From Erysipelotrichaceae bacterium (lineage in GTDB: Bacteria > Bacillota_I > Bacilli_A > Erysipelotrichales > Erysipelotrichaceae): a stretch of DNA of 64,000 nt. This document shows, piece after piece, positions 32,627 through 41,540 of this stretch. The stretch spans positions 30,553-94,552 of the forward strand of contig JAISTR010000036.1 of the NCBI GenBank assembly GCA_031272515.1. The letters are read 5' to 3'. Under the pieces are notes generated by a model. It saw only the letters and a list, made by a program, of their open reading frames with translations. It had not been told where the DNA came from and searched no databases. The first letter of the stretch is position 1. Every line of letters starts with the position of its first letter. The position numbers and the translations under genes are program-made.

Positions 32627-33897
32627 ACATCACCGAGGCTATGACGTTGATTCAGGAAGGGCAGTTGGATGAGCGTTTCATCCAGCTCTATGGCAAAAAG
32701 CAGCTCAGCATCCAGAAGGAGCGCTACACCAGTGCCATCATCAAGTTCGCCCAGCTGTTTCCCCAAAAGCGCGACATCCGCATCTTCAGCACCCCGGGGC
32801 GCACGGAAGTCAGTGGCAATCACACCGACCACCAAAACGGCCGGGTTTTAGCCGGCAGCGTCGATTTGGACATCATTGCGGTAGTGGCGAAAGATGAGGG
32901 CAGGGTAACCCTGGTCTCGGACAATTATGCGATGAGTCCGATTGAACTGGATGATTTAAAAGTCAAGGAAGAGGAGAAGTTCACCTCGATGTCACTAATC
33001 CGCGGTGTTGCCAGCAAGCTTGTCGCCAGCGGGCATCCGATTGACGGCTTTTGCGGCTTTGCGACCTCCAGGGTCCTAAGGGGTTCGGGGATATCCTCCT
33101 CCGCCGCCTTTGAAGTGTTGATGGCAACCATCTTCAATCATCTTTACTTAGACGGCGCCATCAGTCCGGTTGACATCGCCATCATCGCCCAGTATTCCGA
33201 AAACGTCTACTTTGGCAAGCCCTGCGGGCTTTTGGACCAGATGACCTGCTCGGTTGGCGGCTTTGTCTACATCGACTTTGAAAATCCGCAAAAACCGGTG
33301 GTGGAATCCTTGACCTTTGACTTAAGCAAGCACGATTTGCAATTGGTGCTGGTGGATACCGGCGGCAGCCATGCCAATCTGTCGGATGAGTACGGCAAGA
33401 TGGTCTATGAGATGAAAGAGGTAGCCCAGCACTTCGGGCAGGCGGTGTTGCGGGATGTTGATCCCAAGGATTTCTACGACGAGCTCAAAGCCCTGCGCAA
33501 GGCTTTGTCTGACCGCTGCCTGCTAAGGGCAATTCACTTCTTTAATGAAAACGAAAGGGTGCTAGAGTTGCGCAAGGCCTTATTGAAGGATGATATCGAA
33601 AGCTTCCACAAACTGATTCAGGCATCCGGTGATTCCTCCTTCAAGTACCTGCAAAACGTCTTTACCACCCTGGATATCACCAAGCAGCCCCTGGCTTTGG
33701 CCTTGGCTTTGTCCCAGGAGGTATTGGAAGGAAAAGGCAGCAGTCGGGTGCATGGGGGCGGTTTGGCAGGGACCATTCAAGCCTTTGTACCGCTGGATAA
33801 GCGGAGGGAATATATTAAGAAATTGGAGTCGGTGTTTGGCAGCGGCAAGTGCCACCAGCTGTCCATCCGCCCGGTAGGAAGTGTAGCGATTATATGA
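32623..33897 (+). CDS. galK: Galactokinase (GHMP kinase family)
   Basis: Phosphorylates galactose to galactose-1-phosphate. The 424-residue GHMP protein has the galactokinase signature as PGRTEVSGNHTDHQNG near 65 (usual GRVNLIGEHTDYNGG), LRGSGISSSAAFEVL near 148 (ATP loop), GLLDQMTCSVGG near 205 with the catalytic Asp, and SRVHGGGLAGTIQAF near 372. The sugar-contacting Glu of GEHTD is Asn here, as a divergent subfamily would show; substrate may not be strictly galactose. It is about 30 residues longer than E. coli GalK. It is placed after galM and overlaps polC (ATGA). Confidence 0.88.
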   Translation: MNITEAMTLIQEGQLDERFIQLYGKKQLSIQKERYTSAIIKFAQLFPQKRDIRIFSTPGRTEVSGNHTDHQNGRVLAGSVDLDIIAVVAKDEGRVTLVSDNYAMSPIELDDLKVKEEEKFTSMSLIRGVASKLVASGHPIDGFCGFATSRVLRGSGISSSAAFEVLMATIFNHLYLDGAISPVDIAIIAQYSENVYFGKPCGLLDQMTCSVGGFVYIDFENPQKPVVESLTFDLSKHDLQLVLVDTGGSHANLSDEYGKMVYEMKEVAQHFGQAVLRDVDPKDFYDELKALRKALSDRCLLRAIHFFNENERVLELRKALLKDDIESFHKLIQASGDSSFKYLQNVFTTLDITKQPLALALALSQEVLEGKGSSRVHGGGLAGTIQAFVPLDKRREYIKKLESVFGSGKCHQLSIRPVGSVAII

Positions 33898-36800
33898 CAA
33901 AAAGCATGGATTGTACGCAATTGGCAGTAAGACTGGGGATGAGCGATGAGGCGCTGGTTTATTTTTCCGGCGGCCGCATCCGCTCGGTGCTCTTGGACAA
34001 GGACAAGAGCCACCTGTTTTTGTCGCTGTCCTTAAAGAAGGTTTTGCCCTTTGGGATCTGGCAGCAGTTTGTAAACCGCATCGACCAGGAACTGCATGTC
34101 AGCCTGGAGCTGCAGATCGAAACGGAGGATCTGGACTTCAGCTTAAAGGACCTGCAGGACTACTGTGATTATTTTATCCGCAGCCAAAAATTCGACAGCC
34201 TAAGCGAGATGCTGGTACAAAGCGGACGCGAAGGCTACGTGTTTTTGTTTGCGGATGATGAGCGCTTTGCGGCGGGGGAGGATGAGGTCGTCAAACTCAA
34301 GGAACTCTTGAGTGACTGCGGCATGACCCAAAGCATCCGTGCCGATATCTTAAGTGAAATGCCCCCGGAAGTGGTGGTTCTTCCTGTAGAGGAAAGCACG
34401 CCGGCTGTAAGTCCCCAAACCGCCAAAAACGACTATTATCGCAAGCGTAAAGGGCAACAGGAGACAATCACACCCTTGGACCAGATCCTCTCGCCAATCC
34501 CCGACGTCACGGTTTGTGGGGAGGTATTCAAGGTGGAATACCGCAAAAGCCGCAATGACAATTATTCCCAGAATCTCTATCTGTTTGACGGCAGCGGGGC
34601 GCTGGTGGCGCGCCGCTGGACCAGGGAGGAAGCGACTTTTGGCCAATGGCAGACACAGATCAAGGAGGGGGACTGGATTAGTGCCCGCGGCAAGGTGGAA
34701 GTGGACAATATGCGCGGTGATTTGGTATTGCAGCTGCGCTCTTATCAACCGGCGGAAAACCGCTTTGAAAGAGAAGATGAGGCAGAAATAACACGGGTGG
34801 AGCTGCATGCCCATACCAACCGCTCGGAAATGGATGGGGTTTGTGATACCGCGAAGCTGGTAAAACGGGCTTACAGCCTGGGCTTAAGCGGCATCGCCAT
34901 CACCGACCATCAGGTCGTGCAGGCGTTCCCGGCTGCCTATCAGGCCTATAAAGAAATCAAGAAAAAGGACCCCGAGAGCGACTTCAAACTGCTGTATGGG
35001 GTCGAGGTAAATATGATTGAGGACCTGATGCAGATCGCCACCGGTGACCTGTCACTGCCCTTGCCGGAGGACTTTGTGGTCTTTGACCTGGAGACCACCG
35101 GGCTTTCCAACTGGAGCGATTTCATCATTGAATTTGGCGGGGTCCGCTATCAGCATGGGATGGAAGTCAAGCGCCTGCAGCTTTTGATCAATCCCAACCA
35201 AGCGCTGCGTCCGCAGATCACCGATTTGACCGGCATCAGCGATGAGATGCTCTCAAGCGCCCCCACCTGGGGCGAGGTCAAAAACCAGATCAAGGAATTT
35301 GTACAGGGCTCAATCCTGGTGGGACATAACCTCAAGTTTGACCTCGGCTTTCTGCAGGCAAATTTTGTCGGGGAGAACTTTCTGGAGGATGTCACCACCA
35401 TCGATACCCTGTCGCTCTCAAGGGCCCTGCACCCGGAGCGCAGCCACCACAAGCTGGGCAACACGGCCCGCTTCTACAATATCAAATACGAGGATGATGC
35501 CGCCCACCGCGCCGTCTATGACGCCGAGGTGACCGGTAATGTCTACCTCAATTTAATCCGGGAAGCCAAATCCCGGGGTGTACAAACCTTACAGGAATTG
35601 CAGGATATGCAAAGCCTGGACAGCATCAAGCGCATGGACCGCAAGCATGTCGTGCTTTTGGCCAAGGATGGACAGGGGCTCTTTGATTTGTTCACCCTGA
35701 TTTCCCTCTCCCACACCCGCTACCTGGCTTTAGTCAACAATAAATCCAGCAAGGACAAAAGCGATGAGGTGGCGACCGAGCCGCGCTTGCCCAAAAGTGA
35801 AATCGAGAAGGTGCGCGAGCACCTTTTGGTCGGGTCTGCCTGTGTCAACGGCGAGCTTTTTGAGCTTGCCAGCAACCGCAGCCGGGAAGAGCTGCAGGAA
35901 GCGATGGCATTCTACGATTATGTTGAGATACAGCCGCCTGCCAACTATTCCTTTTTGATCGACCGCGGCACGATTGCCAGTGAGGAGGCCTTGCGGGCGA
36001 TCTTGTCACGCTTGATAGAAGTCGCGAAGGAGGCGGGCAAGCCGGTCTGCGTCACCGGGGACGTCCACTATCTGGAGCCCCAGGACAAGATCTTCCGCGA
36101 TGTCTACATCAATGCCATGGGCATCGGCGGGGTCCGCCATCCGCTCTATGTCTATCGCGAAGAGCTGCGCCGCACCACCAAGGCGCCGGACCAGCACCTG
36201 CGCACGACTGGTGAAATGTTTGAGGCTTTTGAGTGGCTGCCGTCAGAGCTATTAAAAGAGATCATCATCGACAATCCGCGCTTGGTGGCAAATGCCTGTG
36301 AAGAGCTGCACCCGGTCAAGGATAAACTCTATACGCCATCACTGCAGGAAGCCGATGAAAACCTGCGCAAAATCACGATTGAAAACGCCATTGCCCTCTA
36401 TGGGGATCCGCTGCCTTTGTTGATTGCGGAGCGTTTGGAGAAGGAGCTCAATGCGATTCTCTCCAACGGCTTTGGCGTCATCTATTACATCGCCTACCTC
36501 TTGGTAAAGCGCTCCAACGAACTGGGATACCTGGTGGGCTCAAGGGGCTCGGTGGGCTCTTCGCTGGTGGCGACGATGATGCACATCACCGAGGTCAATC
36601 CGCTGCCGCCCTATTATTTGTGTCCCAAGTGCCACAAGCTGGACTTTGTGGACAGTGTTGCCAGTGGCTATGATTTGCCAGATATAGCCTGTCCGCACTG
36701 CGGGGCCACAATGAAAGGCGAAGGGCAGAACATCCCCTTTGAGACCTTTCTGGGCTTTAATGGCGACAAGGTTCCCGATATTGACCTCAACTTCTCCGGC

Positions 36801-38222
36801 GACATGCAGGACAAGGCCCACGATTTCGTGCGCGACCTCTTTGGTCACGACCACGTATTTCGAGCCGGGACCATCGGCACCGTCGCCGACAAGACCGCCT
36901 ATGGCTATGTCAGCGGGTATTGCGAAGCGATGGGCATCGAGGGCATGAGCCAGGCGCTGCGCACCTATCTGGCTGCCGGCTGCACCGATGTCAAGCGCAC
37001 CACCGGCCAGCACCCCGGAGGCATCATCGTCATTCCCAAAGAGATGGATGTCCACGACTTCACCCCGATTCAATATCCGGCCAACAACCCGGATTCCGAC
37101 TGGTATACCACCCACTTTGACTTCAAGACCATCCATGACAATGTGCTCAAGCTGGATCTGTTGGGGCATGTGGACCCGACGGCGATGAAGATGATGGAGA
37201 AGCTCTCCGGCCTGGATGTGCGCGAGCTGCCGCAAAATGATCCGGCAGTGCTGCAGGTGTTTTATTCCACCGAGTCGCTGGATATTGATGCCAGAAGCTA
37301 TCCGGAGAAAAACGGCGCAATCGGCCTGCCGGAATTTGGCACCGCCAATACCCGGCGGATCCTCGACAAGACCATGCCCCGGCACTTCTCCGACCTGGTG
37401 CGGATCTCCGGGTTATCGCATGGAACCGATGTCTGGGCCAACAATGCTGAGAAGCTGATCGATGCCGGCCACAAGCTGTCTGAGATCATCTGCTGCCGCG
37501 ACGACATCATGGTGACATTGAAGGAATACGGGCTTGCGGACAAGGATGCTTTTGATATCATGGAGTCGGTCCGCAAGGGCCGCGGACTCAAACCACAGTG
37601 GGAGGCTTTGATCAATGAGCACCAGCTTCCAGAGTGGTACAGTGAGTCCTGCAACCGGATTCAGTACATGTTTCCCAAAGCCCATGCCGTAGCCTATGTT
37701 ATGATGGCGGTACGGGTAGCCTGGTTTAAGGTCTATCAGCCGGTGGTCTACTATGCGACCTTCTTCTCGCTGCGCTGCAGCAACTATGAGATTGAGACGA
37801 TGGTCAAGGGCCTGGGGGCGATTCGCAACCGTTATAACCAGATCAGCAGCCGGCTGGCGGATATCAATACCAAAAGTCAGGTCACCGACAAGGAGATTGC
37901 AATTCTGGCGACCCTGGAAGCGGCGCTGGAGATGCATCTGCGCGGTTACCGCTTCTCGAATATCGACCTGTATCAATCGGCTGCGACCCAATTTTTACCC
38001 GACCCCAAGGACCCCAAGGCCATCCTGCCTTCCTTTTCCTGCCTGGACGGGCTGGGGGCAAAAGTGGCCAATTCGATTGTGGAGGCCAGGCAGGAAAATG
38101 AATTTATCTCGATTCAGGATTTGAAGAACCGTACATTGTTATCGGATAAACTGGTTCAAAAGCTGCAGGCGATGGGAATTCTGGAAGGCCTGCAGGCGCA
38201 AAATCAGCTGTCATTATTTTAG
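33894..38222 (+). CDS. polC: DNA polymerase III alpha subunit, Gram-positive PolC type
   Basis: Main replicative polymerase with built-in proofreading, 1442 residues. Order: N-terminal domain, OB fold (about 205-290), first part of the PHP domain (ELHAHTNRSEMDG near 302), an inserted DnaQ-like 3'-5' exonuclease (VVFDLETTGL near 395 to about 565), the second PHP part, the polymerase palm (GSRGSVGSSL near 881, DIDLNFSGD near 961), a four-cysteine zinc site (CPKC...CPHC, about 909-937) and a C-terminal helix-hairpin-helix (LDGLGAKVANSIVEAR near 1384). ATG 33894 overlaps the galK stop and gives the normal N-terminus; an upstream in-frame start at 33849 lies inside galK. Confidence 0.97.
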   Translation: MTKSMDCTQLAVRLGMSDEALVYFSGGRIRSVLLDKDKSHLFLSLSLKKVLPFGIWQQFVNRIDQELHVSLELQIETEDLDFSLKDLQDYCDYFIRSQKFDSLSEMLVQSGREGYVFLFADDERFAAGEDEVVKLKELLSDCGMTQSIRADILSEMPPEVVVLPVEESTPAVSPQTAKNDYYRKRKGQQETITPLDQILSPIPDVTVCGEVFKVEYRKSRNDNYSQNLYLFDGSGALVARRWTREEATFGQWQTQIKEGDWISARGKVEVDNMRGDLVLQLRSYQPAENRFEREDEAEITRVELHAHTNRSEMDGVCDTAKLVKRAYSLGLSGIAITDHQVVQAFPAAYQAYKEIKKKDPESDFKLLYGVEVNMIEDLMQIATGDLSLPLPEDFVVFDLETTGLSNWSDFIIEFGGVRYQHGMEVKRLQLLINPNQALRPQITDLTGISDEMLSSAPTWGEVKNQIKEFVQGSILVGHNLKFDLGFLQANFVGENFLEDVTTIDTLSLSRALHPERSHHKLGNTARFYNIKYEDDAAHRAVYDAEVTGNVYLNLIREAKSRGVQTLQELQDMQSLDSIKRMDRKHVVLLAKDGQGLFDLFTLISLSHTRYLALVNNKSSKDKSDEVATEPRLPKSEIEKVREHLLVGSACVNGELFELASNRSREELQEAMAFYDYVEIQPPANYSFLIDRGTIASEEALRAILSRLIEVAKEAGKPVCVTGDVHYLEPQDKIFRDVYINAMGIGGVRHPLYVYREELRRTTKAPDQHLRTTGEMFEAFEWLPSELLKEIIIDNPRLVANACEELHPVKDKLYTPSLQEADENLRKITIENAIALYGDPLPLLIAERLEKELNAILSNGFGVIYYIAYLLVKRSNELGYLVGSRGSVGSSLVATMMHITEVNPLPPYYLCPKCHKLDFVDSVASGYDLPDIACPHCGATMKGEGQNIPFETFLGFNGDKVPDIDLNFSGDMQDKAHDFVRDLFGHDHVFRAGTIGTVADKTAYGYVSGYCEAMGIEGMSQALRTYLAAGCTDVKRTTGQHPGGIIVIPKEMDVHDFTPIQYPANNPDSDWYTTHFDFKTIHDNVLKLDLLGHVDPTAMKMMEKLSGLDVRELPQNDPAVLQVFYSTESLDIDARSYPEKNGAIGLPEFGTANTRRILDKTMPRHFSDLVRISGLSHGTDVWANNAEKLIDAGHKLSEIICCRDDIMVTLKEYGLADKDAFDIMESVRKGRGLKPQWEALINEHQLPEWYSESCNRIQYMFPKAHAVAYVMMAVRVAWFKVYQPVVYYATFFSLRCSNYEIETMVKGLGAIRNRYNQISSRLADINTKSQVTDKEIAILATLEAALEMHLRGYRFSNIDLYQSAATQFLPDPKDPKAILPSFSCLDGLGAKVANSIVEARQENEFISIQDLKNRTLLSDKLVQKLQAMGILEGLQAQNQLSLF

Positions 38223-38233
38223 AGGAGGAAGAG

Positions 38234-38575
38234 ATGGTTACTACCAAATGTCCCAAATGCGGGACCTCAATTCAGGTTTTGACAACCAAGGAGCTGGAGC
38301 ATCCCAGCTGCCCGCACTGTCATCAGGTGCTTGAGCTTTCCAAAAAGGGGAAGCGGGTGCGCACCATCATCACCGGGGTGTTTATCTTTGTGGTGAGTTT
38401 GTTGGTGGTGTTTTTGAACTATGTCTACAACGTCAACCTGCTAATCATGATTGCGATGGCGCTGGTGCTGGGTTTGATCGGTCCGATGATTTCCGACTGG
38501 ATTGCCTTAAAGGCGGGCTGGCTGTATTACCAGGCGAAGGCTAAGGACGATAAAACCAAGAAAAAGACAAAATAA
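38234..38575 (+). CDS. Small zinc-ribbon membrane protein
   Basis: A 113-residue protein with an N-terminal zinc ribbon (CPKC near 6-9 and CPHC near 26-29), then two membrane segments (TIITGVFIFVVSLLVVFLNY about 44-63 and LLIMIAMALVLGLIGPMISDW about 69-89), and a lysine-rich tail (KAKDDKTKKKTK). Such proteins are common in Firmicutes and uncharacterised. ATG follows GAGGAGG, 11 bases after polC, so it should be transcribed with polC. A terminator follows. Confidence 0.8.
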   Translation: MVTTKCPKCGTSIQVLTTKELEHPSCPHCHQVLELSKKGKRVRTIITGVFIFVVSLLVVFLNYVYNVNLLIMIAMALVLGLIGPMISDWIALKAGWLYYQAKAKDDKTKKKTK

Positions 38576-38604
38576 AAGGATGTGCAGAGGCGCATCCTTT
38601 TATT
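38574..38604. terminator. Bidirectional terminator after the polC unit
   Basis: AAAAGGATG, GCAGAGGC centre, CATCCTTTT. It has A and T flanks, and serves the plus-strand polC unit and the convergent small peptide gene. Confidence 0.85.
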
Positions 38605-38629
38605 AATACGCAAACCTTGTTTTTTTTAA

Positions 38630-38830
38630 TCAGGAAACGATTTTGATTTTGACTTTGTAGACGCCGAGCGCCGGTTTGTACTTAATTTTCAATTTTGTAA
38701 CCAAACCATTGACTTCGCTCAGATCCACTGACGGGCAGTCGGTATAGTAAACAATTTTCGTTGTGGTACCCCCGTCAATCTCCACCATTTCTTCATTGCT
38801 GATCGCGACTGCTTGATAAGGTAATTGCAT
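38630..38830 (-). CDS. Double-glycine leader peptide, candidate bacteriocin-like or signalling peptide
   Basis: A 66-residue peptide. Residues 9-21, AISNEEMVEIDGG, closely match the double-glycine leader consensus (LS-x-EEL-x-x-I-x-GG) cut by C39-peptidase ABC transporters. Cleavage after Gly21 would release 45 residues, beginning TTTKIVYYTDCPSV, with a single Cys and a C-terminal alternating Lys/hydrophobic pattern (KLKIKYK, YKVKIKIV) that suggests beta strands. AGGGAGGG precedes ATG 38830, and a promoter and terminator flank it, so it is an expressed monocistronic unit. No exporter, immunity or modification gene is adjacent. Function is inferred from the leader alone. Confidence 0.7.
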   Translation of the reverse strand: MQLPYQAVAISNEEMVEIDGGTTTKIVYYTDCPSVDLSEVNGLVTKLKIKYKPALGVYKVKIKIVS

Positions 38831-38861
38831 ATTAGTCCCTCCCTTTGCTTATCTACTTGCG

Positions 38862-38870
38862 ATTATATCA
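38862..38870 (-). promoter_or_regulatory. Extended -10 promoter of the double-glycine peptide
   Basis: TGA plus perfect TATAAT on the minus strand (38870-38862), 31 bases before ATG. No strong -35. Confidence 0.5.
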
Positions 38871-39080
38871 CGACAATCCACGGCAATATTGGGATGACCG
38901 TGTGAAAATTATGTTATTTTTCCTTTCTGCTTTACATAATTCCCATATTTCCGGGTTATCCCCAAAATAATCAGTATTTTGTGTTATTAATATGGGAGAT
39001 TGTATTTGGTAAAGCGGCTGTTTCGCTGTTCTTGATATTTCTTGATCTTTCTTTTGATAGCAAGCGGTTTTCACAAAAAC
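38871..39080. other. AT-rich divergent intergenic region
   Basis: Between the peptide gene and rimP. It contains an inverted repeat CCCATATT (38942-38949) / AATATGGG (38990-38997) and a single TTATCCCCA resembling a DnaA box with one mismatch. I see no gene in it. Confidence 0.4.
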
Positions 39081-39109
39081 TTGCCTCTTTTTACAATTCA
39101 GGGTATAAT
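39081..39109 (+). promoter_or_regulatory. Promoter of the rimP-nusA-infB operon
   Basis: TTGCCT (39081-39086), 17 bases, perfect TATAAT (39104-39109). Start expected near 39116. Confidence 0.75.
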
Positions 39110-39120
39110 TTGTACGCATG

Positions 39121-39146
39121 ATAAGGAGTGGTCCGCCACTCCTTAT
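39121..39146 (+). promoter_or_regulatory. Perfect 11-bp hairpin at the 5' end of the rimP-nusA mRNA
   Basis: ATAAGGAGTGG (39121-39131), loop TCCG, CCACTCCTTAT (39136-39146). It would sit about five bases from the mRNA 5' end and buries an AAGGAG. No T run follows, so it is not a terminator. It may protect the 5' end or control translation. Confidence 0.65.
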
Positions 39147-39164
39147 TCCATGAATGGAACCCTT

Positions 39165-39632
39165 ATGATCGATTTAAACCAACTCAAACCAAAAATTGAA
39201 GCTTTGTTAAGCCAAAGCAGCCTGCGCCTATGTGAGCTCAAATGGTACCAGTACCAGGGCAAACGCGTCCTCGAAGTAGCCATTTTGGATCAATACGGCA
39301 ACATGGACCTGGACACCTGCGAGCAGCAGTCAATGAAAATCTCTGCCTTGTTATCAGAAGTGGACGAGGATGAGGGGGAGTATCTATTGGAGGTCTGCTC
39401 ACCCGGCGCGGAGCGGGAGCTTCACAGCCTCGAGGAAATCCGCGAGGAAGTCGGTTCTTATCTCTATTGTCAGCTGAAAGAACCCAGGGACGGGGTCAGT
39501 TATTACCAGGGATTCCTGGAGGCAGTAGAGGGCAGTGACATGATGATTAAAATCCGGGTCAAAACCCGGGAAAAAACCGTGAAGGTAGCCTATGAAGAGG
39601 CCAGACTGGTTCGTCTGGCAGTAAAGGTATAA
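39165..39632 (+). CDS. rimP: Ribosome maturation factor RimP
   Basis: Needed for 30S subunit assembly. A 155-residue protein with the usual two-domain form: an N-terminal alpha/beta domain (LRLCELKWYQYQGKRVLEVAI in part, LDTCEQQSMKISALL) and a C-terminal SH3-like domain. The junction carries LEVCSPGAERELHS, the family LEVSSPGLDRPL motif. ATG 39165 is chosen because GGAA lies six bases upstream and the N-terminus matches; ATG 39150 is the alternative. It heads rimP-nusA-rnpM-infB-rbfA. Confidence 0.92.
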   Translation: MIDLNQLKPKIEALLSQSSLRLCELKWYQYQGKRVLEVAILDQYGNMDLDTCEQQSMKISALLSEVDEDEGEYLLEVCSPGAERELHSLEEIREEVGSYLYCQLKEPRDGVSYYQGFLEAVEGSDMMIKIRVKTREKTVKVAYEEARLVRLAVKV

Positions 39633-39642
39633 GGAGCACGAT

Positions 39643-41235
39643 ATGAAGTACAAAGATTTTCTGGCCGCGATGGCATTCCTTGAAAATGAAAAGAAGGTAG
39701 ACAAGACAATTATTCTGGAAGCGCTCAAGGAAGCGCTGGCGAAAGCCTACCGCAAATTTGTGGAGCCACAGGAAGCGGACATCGTCGTACACATTGATGA
39801 ACTGACGGATGATGTCGCGGTGCTCAGGCAATGGACAATCGTCGAAGAGGTGGAGGAAAAAGACAACCAAATCTCGCTAGAAGATGCCCGCCTTACCCGC
39901 CCGGATGCTCAATTGGGCGAAGTCATTTCCCATGAAGTCTCCATTGCCGAACTGGGCCGTCCCTGCGCTCTGCTTGCCAAGAATGTCTTCAAGCAAAAAA
40001 TCCGCGAAGCGGAAAAACAGGGCATTTATGACGAATTCATCGACAAGCTCCACGAAGTGGTCATGGGGATGATTGAGACCATTGAGGATAAGTTTATTGT
40101 CGTCAATCTGGGAAGAACCCTGGCAATTATGCCCAAAGCCCAGCAGATTCAAAACGAACGCTATTTTGAAGGACAGAAACTGGATGTGGTCATCACCCAG
40201 GTCTCGAAAGAATCCAAGGGGGCCCAAGTGATTGTCTCCCGCGCGGATACCATGCTGGTACGCCGGCTCTTTGAGCGGGAAGTACCGGAAATCAAGGAAG
40301 GCACTGTGGAAATCAAGGCGATTGCCCGGGATGCTGGCGAACGCACCAAGATGGCGGTTTATTCCAAAAACCCGGACATTGATCCGATTGGTGCCTGCAT
40401 CGGCCCCAAGGGCAGCCGGGTACGCATGGTCATCGATGGTTTGCATGGCGAGAAAATTGACATCTTCGAATGGTCGGATGATGTCAATCAGCTGGTGCGC
40501 AATGCCCTGGAGCCTGCCAAGGTACTGGCGGTTTTGCCCAATGATACCGGCCGCGGCTTAATCATCGTGGTCGCGGATGACCAGCTTTCCTTAGCCATCG
40601 GCAAAAAAGGCAAGAATGCCCGTTTGGCCGTGAAGCTGACCAATCAGAAAATCGACATCCGTACCGAAACCGACATGGAAAATGCCGGCAAGGACTATAA
40701 GCTTTTGGTAGAGGAATACGAAGCGGAACTGTCGCGCCAAAAGCGCGAGAAGGAAGCTGCGGAATTCATGAAGAAGCAGCAGGAGATCGATGCGCTGGAA
40801 GCTGAACGCAAGAAGGAGGCAGAGGCCCTGGAAGCCGAAGCGGAAGCCGCGAGAGCAGCTAAGGAAGCTTTAGAAGCAAAACAGCGCGAGGAAGAGGAAG
40901 CTGCCAAGGCAGCGGCGAAACCCAAACGGACCCGCAAGTCACTGGCGGAGCGGGCCAGCGCTGGCGAGTATGTCTCGAAGCTGGAAGCAATGCTTGAAAC
41001 CCCGAAAGCACCGGTGGAGAAGGAAAAGAAACCGGTACGGCGCAAGAAGAGCGACGAGGTCGAAGAGCGCCGGCTACGCGCTGCCGAACTCAAGAAGGAC
41101 AAGGATTACGAAATCAAGCCGGAATACACCGAAGAGGAACTGGCGGAAATCCGGGCCCAGGAAGAGCGCGAGCAGCAATGGGAAGAGAACGAATTCGAGG
41201 ATTATGAAGACCTCTATGATTTTGATGACGAATAA
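39643..41235 (+). CDS. nusA: Transcription termination/antitermination factor NusA with long charged tail
   Basis: RNA polymerase-associated factor. N-terminal polymerase-binding domain (about 1-125), S1 domain (about 130-200), then KH1 with GACIGPKGSRVRMV near 249 and KH2 with LAIGKKGKNARLAVKL near 315. The core ends near residue 345. A further 185 residues are a Glu/Ala/Lys/Arg-rich coiled coil followed by a very acidic end (ENEFEDYEDLYDFDDE). B. subtilis NusA (371 residues) lacks this; extended tails occur in some Erysipelotrichia and Mollicutes. ATG follows AAGGAG, ten bases after rimP. Confidence 0.95.
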   Translation: MKYKDFLAAMAFLENEKKVDKTIILEALKEALAKAYRKFVEPQEADIVVHIDELTDDVAVLRQWTIVEEVEEKDNQISLEDARLTRPDAQLGEVISHEVSIAELGRPCALLAKNVFKQKIREAEKQGIYDEFIDKLHEVVMGMIETIEDKFIVVNLGRTLAIMPKAQQIQNERYFEGQKLDVVITQVSKESKGAQVIVSRADTMLVRRLFEREVPEIKEGTVEIKAIARDAGERTKMAVYSKNPDIDPIGACIGPKGSRVRMVIDGLHGEKIDIFEWSDDVNQLVRNALEPAKVLAVLPNDTGRGLIIVVADDQLSLAIGKKGKNARLAVKLTNQKIDIRTETDMENAGKDYKLLVEEYEAELSRQKREKEAAEFMKKQQEIDALEAERKKEAEALEAEAEAARAAKEALEAKQREEEEAAKAAAKPKRTRKSLAERASAGEYVSKLEAMLETPKAPVEKEKKPVRRKKSDEVEERRLRAAELKKDKDYEIKPEYTEEELAEIRAQEEREQQWEENEFEDYEDLYDFDDE

Positions 41236-41246
41236 GGAGGTGCAGC

Positions 41247-41504
41247 ATGCGCAAAACACCGATGCGTAAGTGCCTCGCCACCAATGAGATGCTTCCCAAG
41301 AAGGACCTGATCCGGATTGTCCGCAGTCCCGAAGGGGTGGTATTCATTGATGAAATTGGCAAGGCCAACGGCCGCGGAGCCTATCTGAAGAAGGATCCCG
41401 ATGCGGTATCGCTGGCACGGAAGACGGGCTGTTTACAAAGGGCGCTCAAGGTGGTTATCCCCGATGAGATCTACGCAAAGTTGAATGAGCTCGCCAAAAA
41501 ATAG
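41247..41504 (+). CDS. rnpM: YlxR/RnpM family RNA-binding protein
   Basis: An 85-residue protein with RKTPMRKCLATNEMLPKKDLIRI at the start (in part), the family GRGAYLKKD motif near 46 and a helical end. YlxR (renamed RnpM in B. subtilis) binds RNase P RNA and modulates its activity. It sits between nusA and infB as in most Firmicutes. The usual next gene, an L7Ae-like ylxQ, is missing here. Confidence 0.93.
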   Translation: MRKTPMRKCLATNEMLPKKDLIRIVRSPEGVVFIDEIGKANGRGAYLKKDPDAVSLARKTGCLQRALKVVIPDEIYAKLNELAKK

Positions 41505-41540
41505 TTGTTAAGAATTGATATCTTGAAATGAGGTGAAAGA

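Noticed and set aside
36540..37385. 281-codon minus-strand frame opposite polC
   Set aside because: Antisense shadow of the polymerase palm and zinc region, which is conserved on the plus strand.
38960..38990. DnaA-box-like TTATCCCCA in an AT-rich region, possible origin
   Set aside because: A single imperfect box with no cluster and no dnaA/dnaN nearby; not an origin.
38868..39119. 83-codon minus-strand open frame between the GG peptide and rimP
   Set aside because: It overlaps the rimP promoter and AT-rich spacer, has no ribosome site and no protein-like composition.
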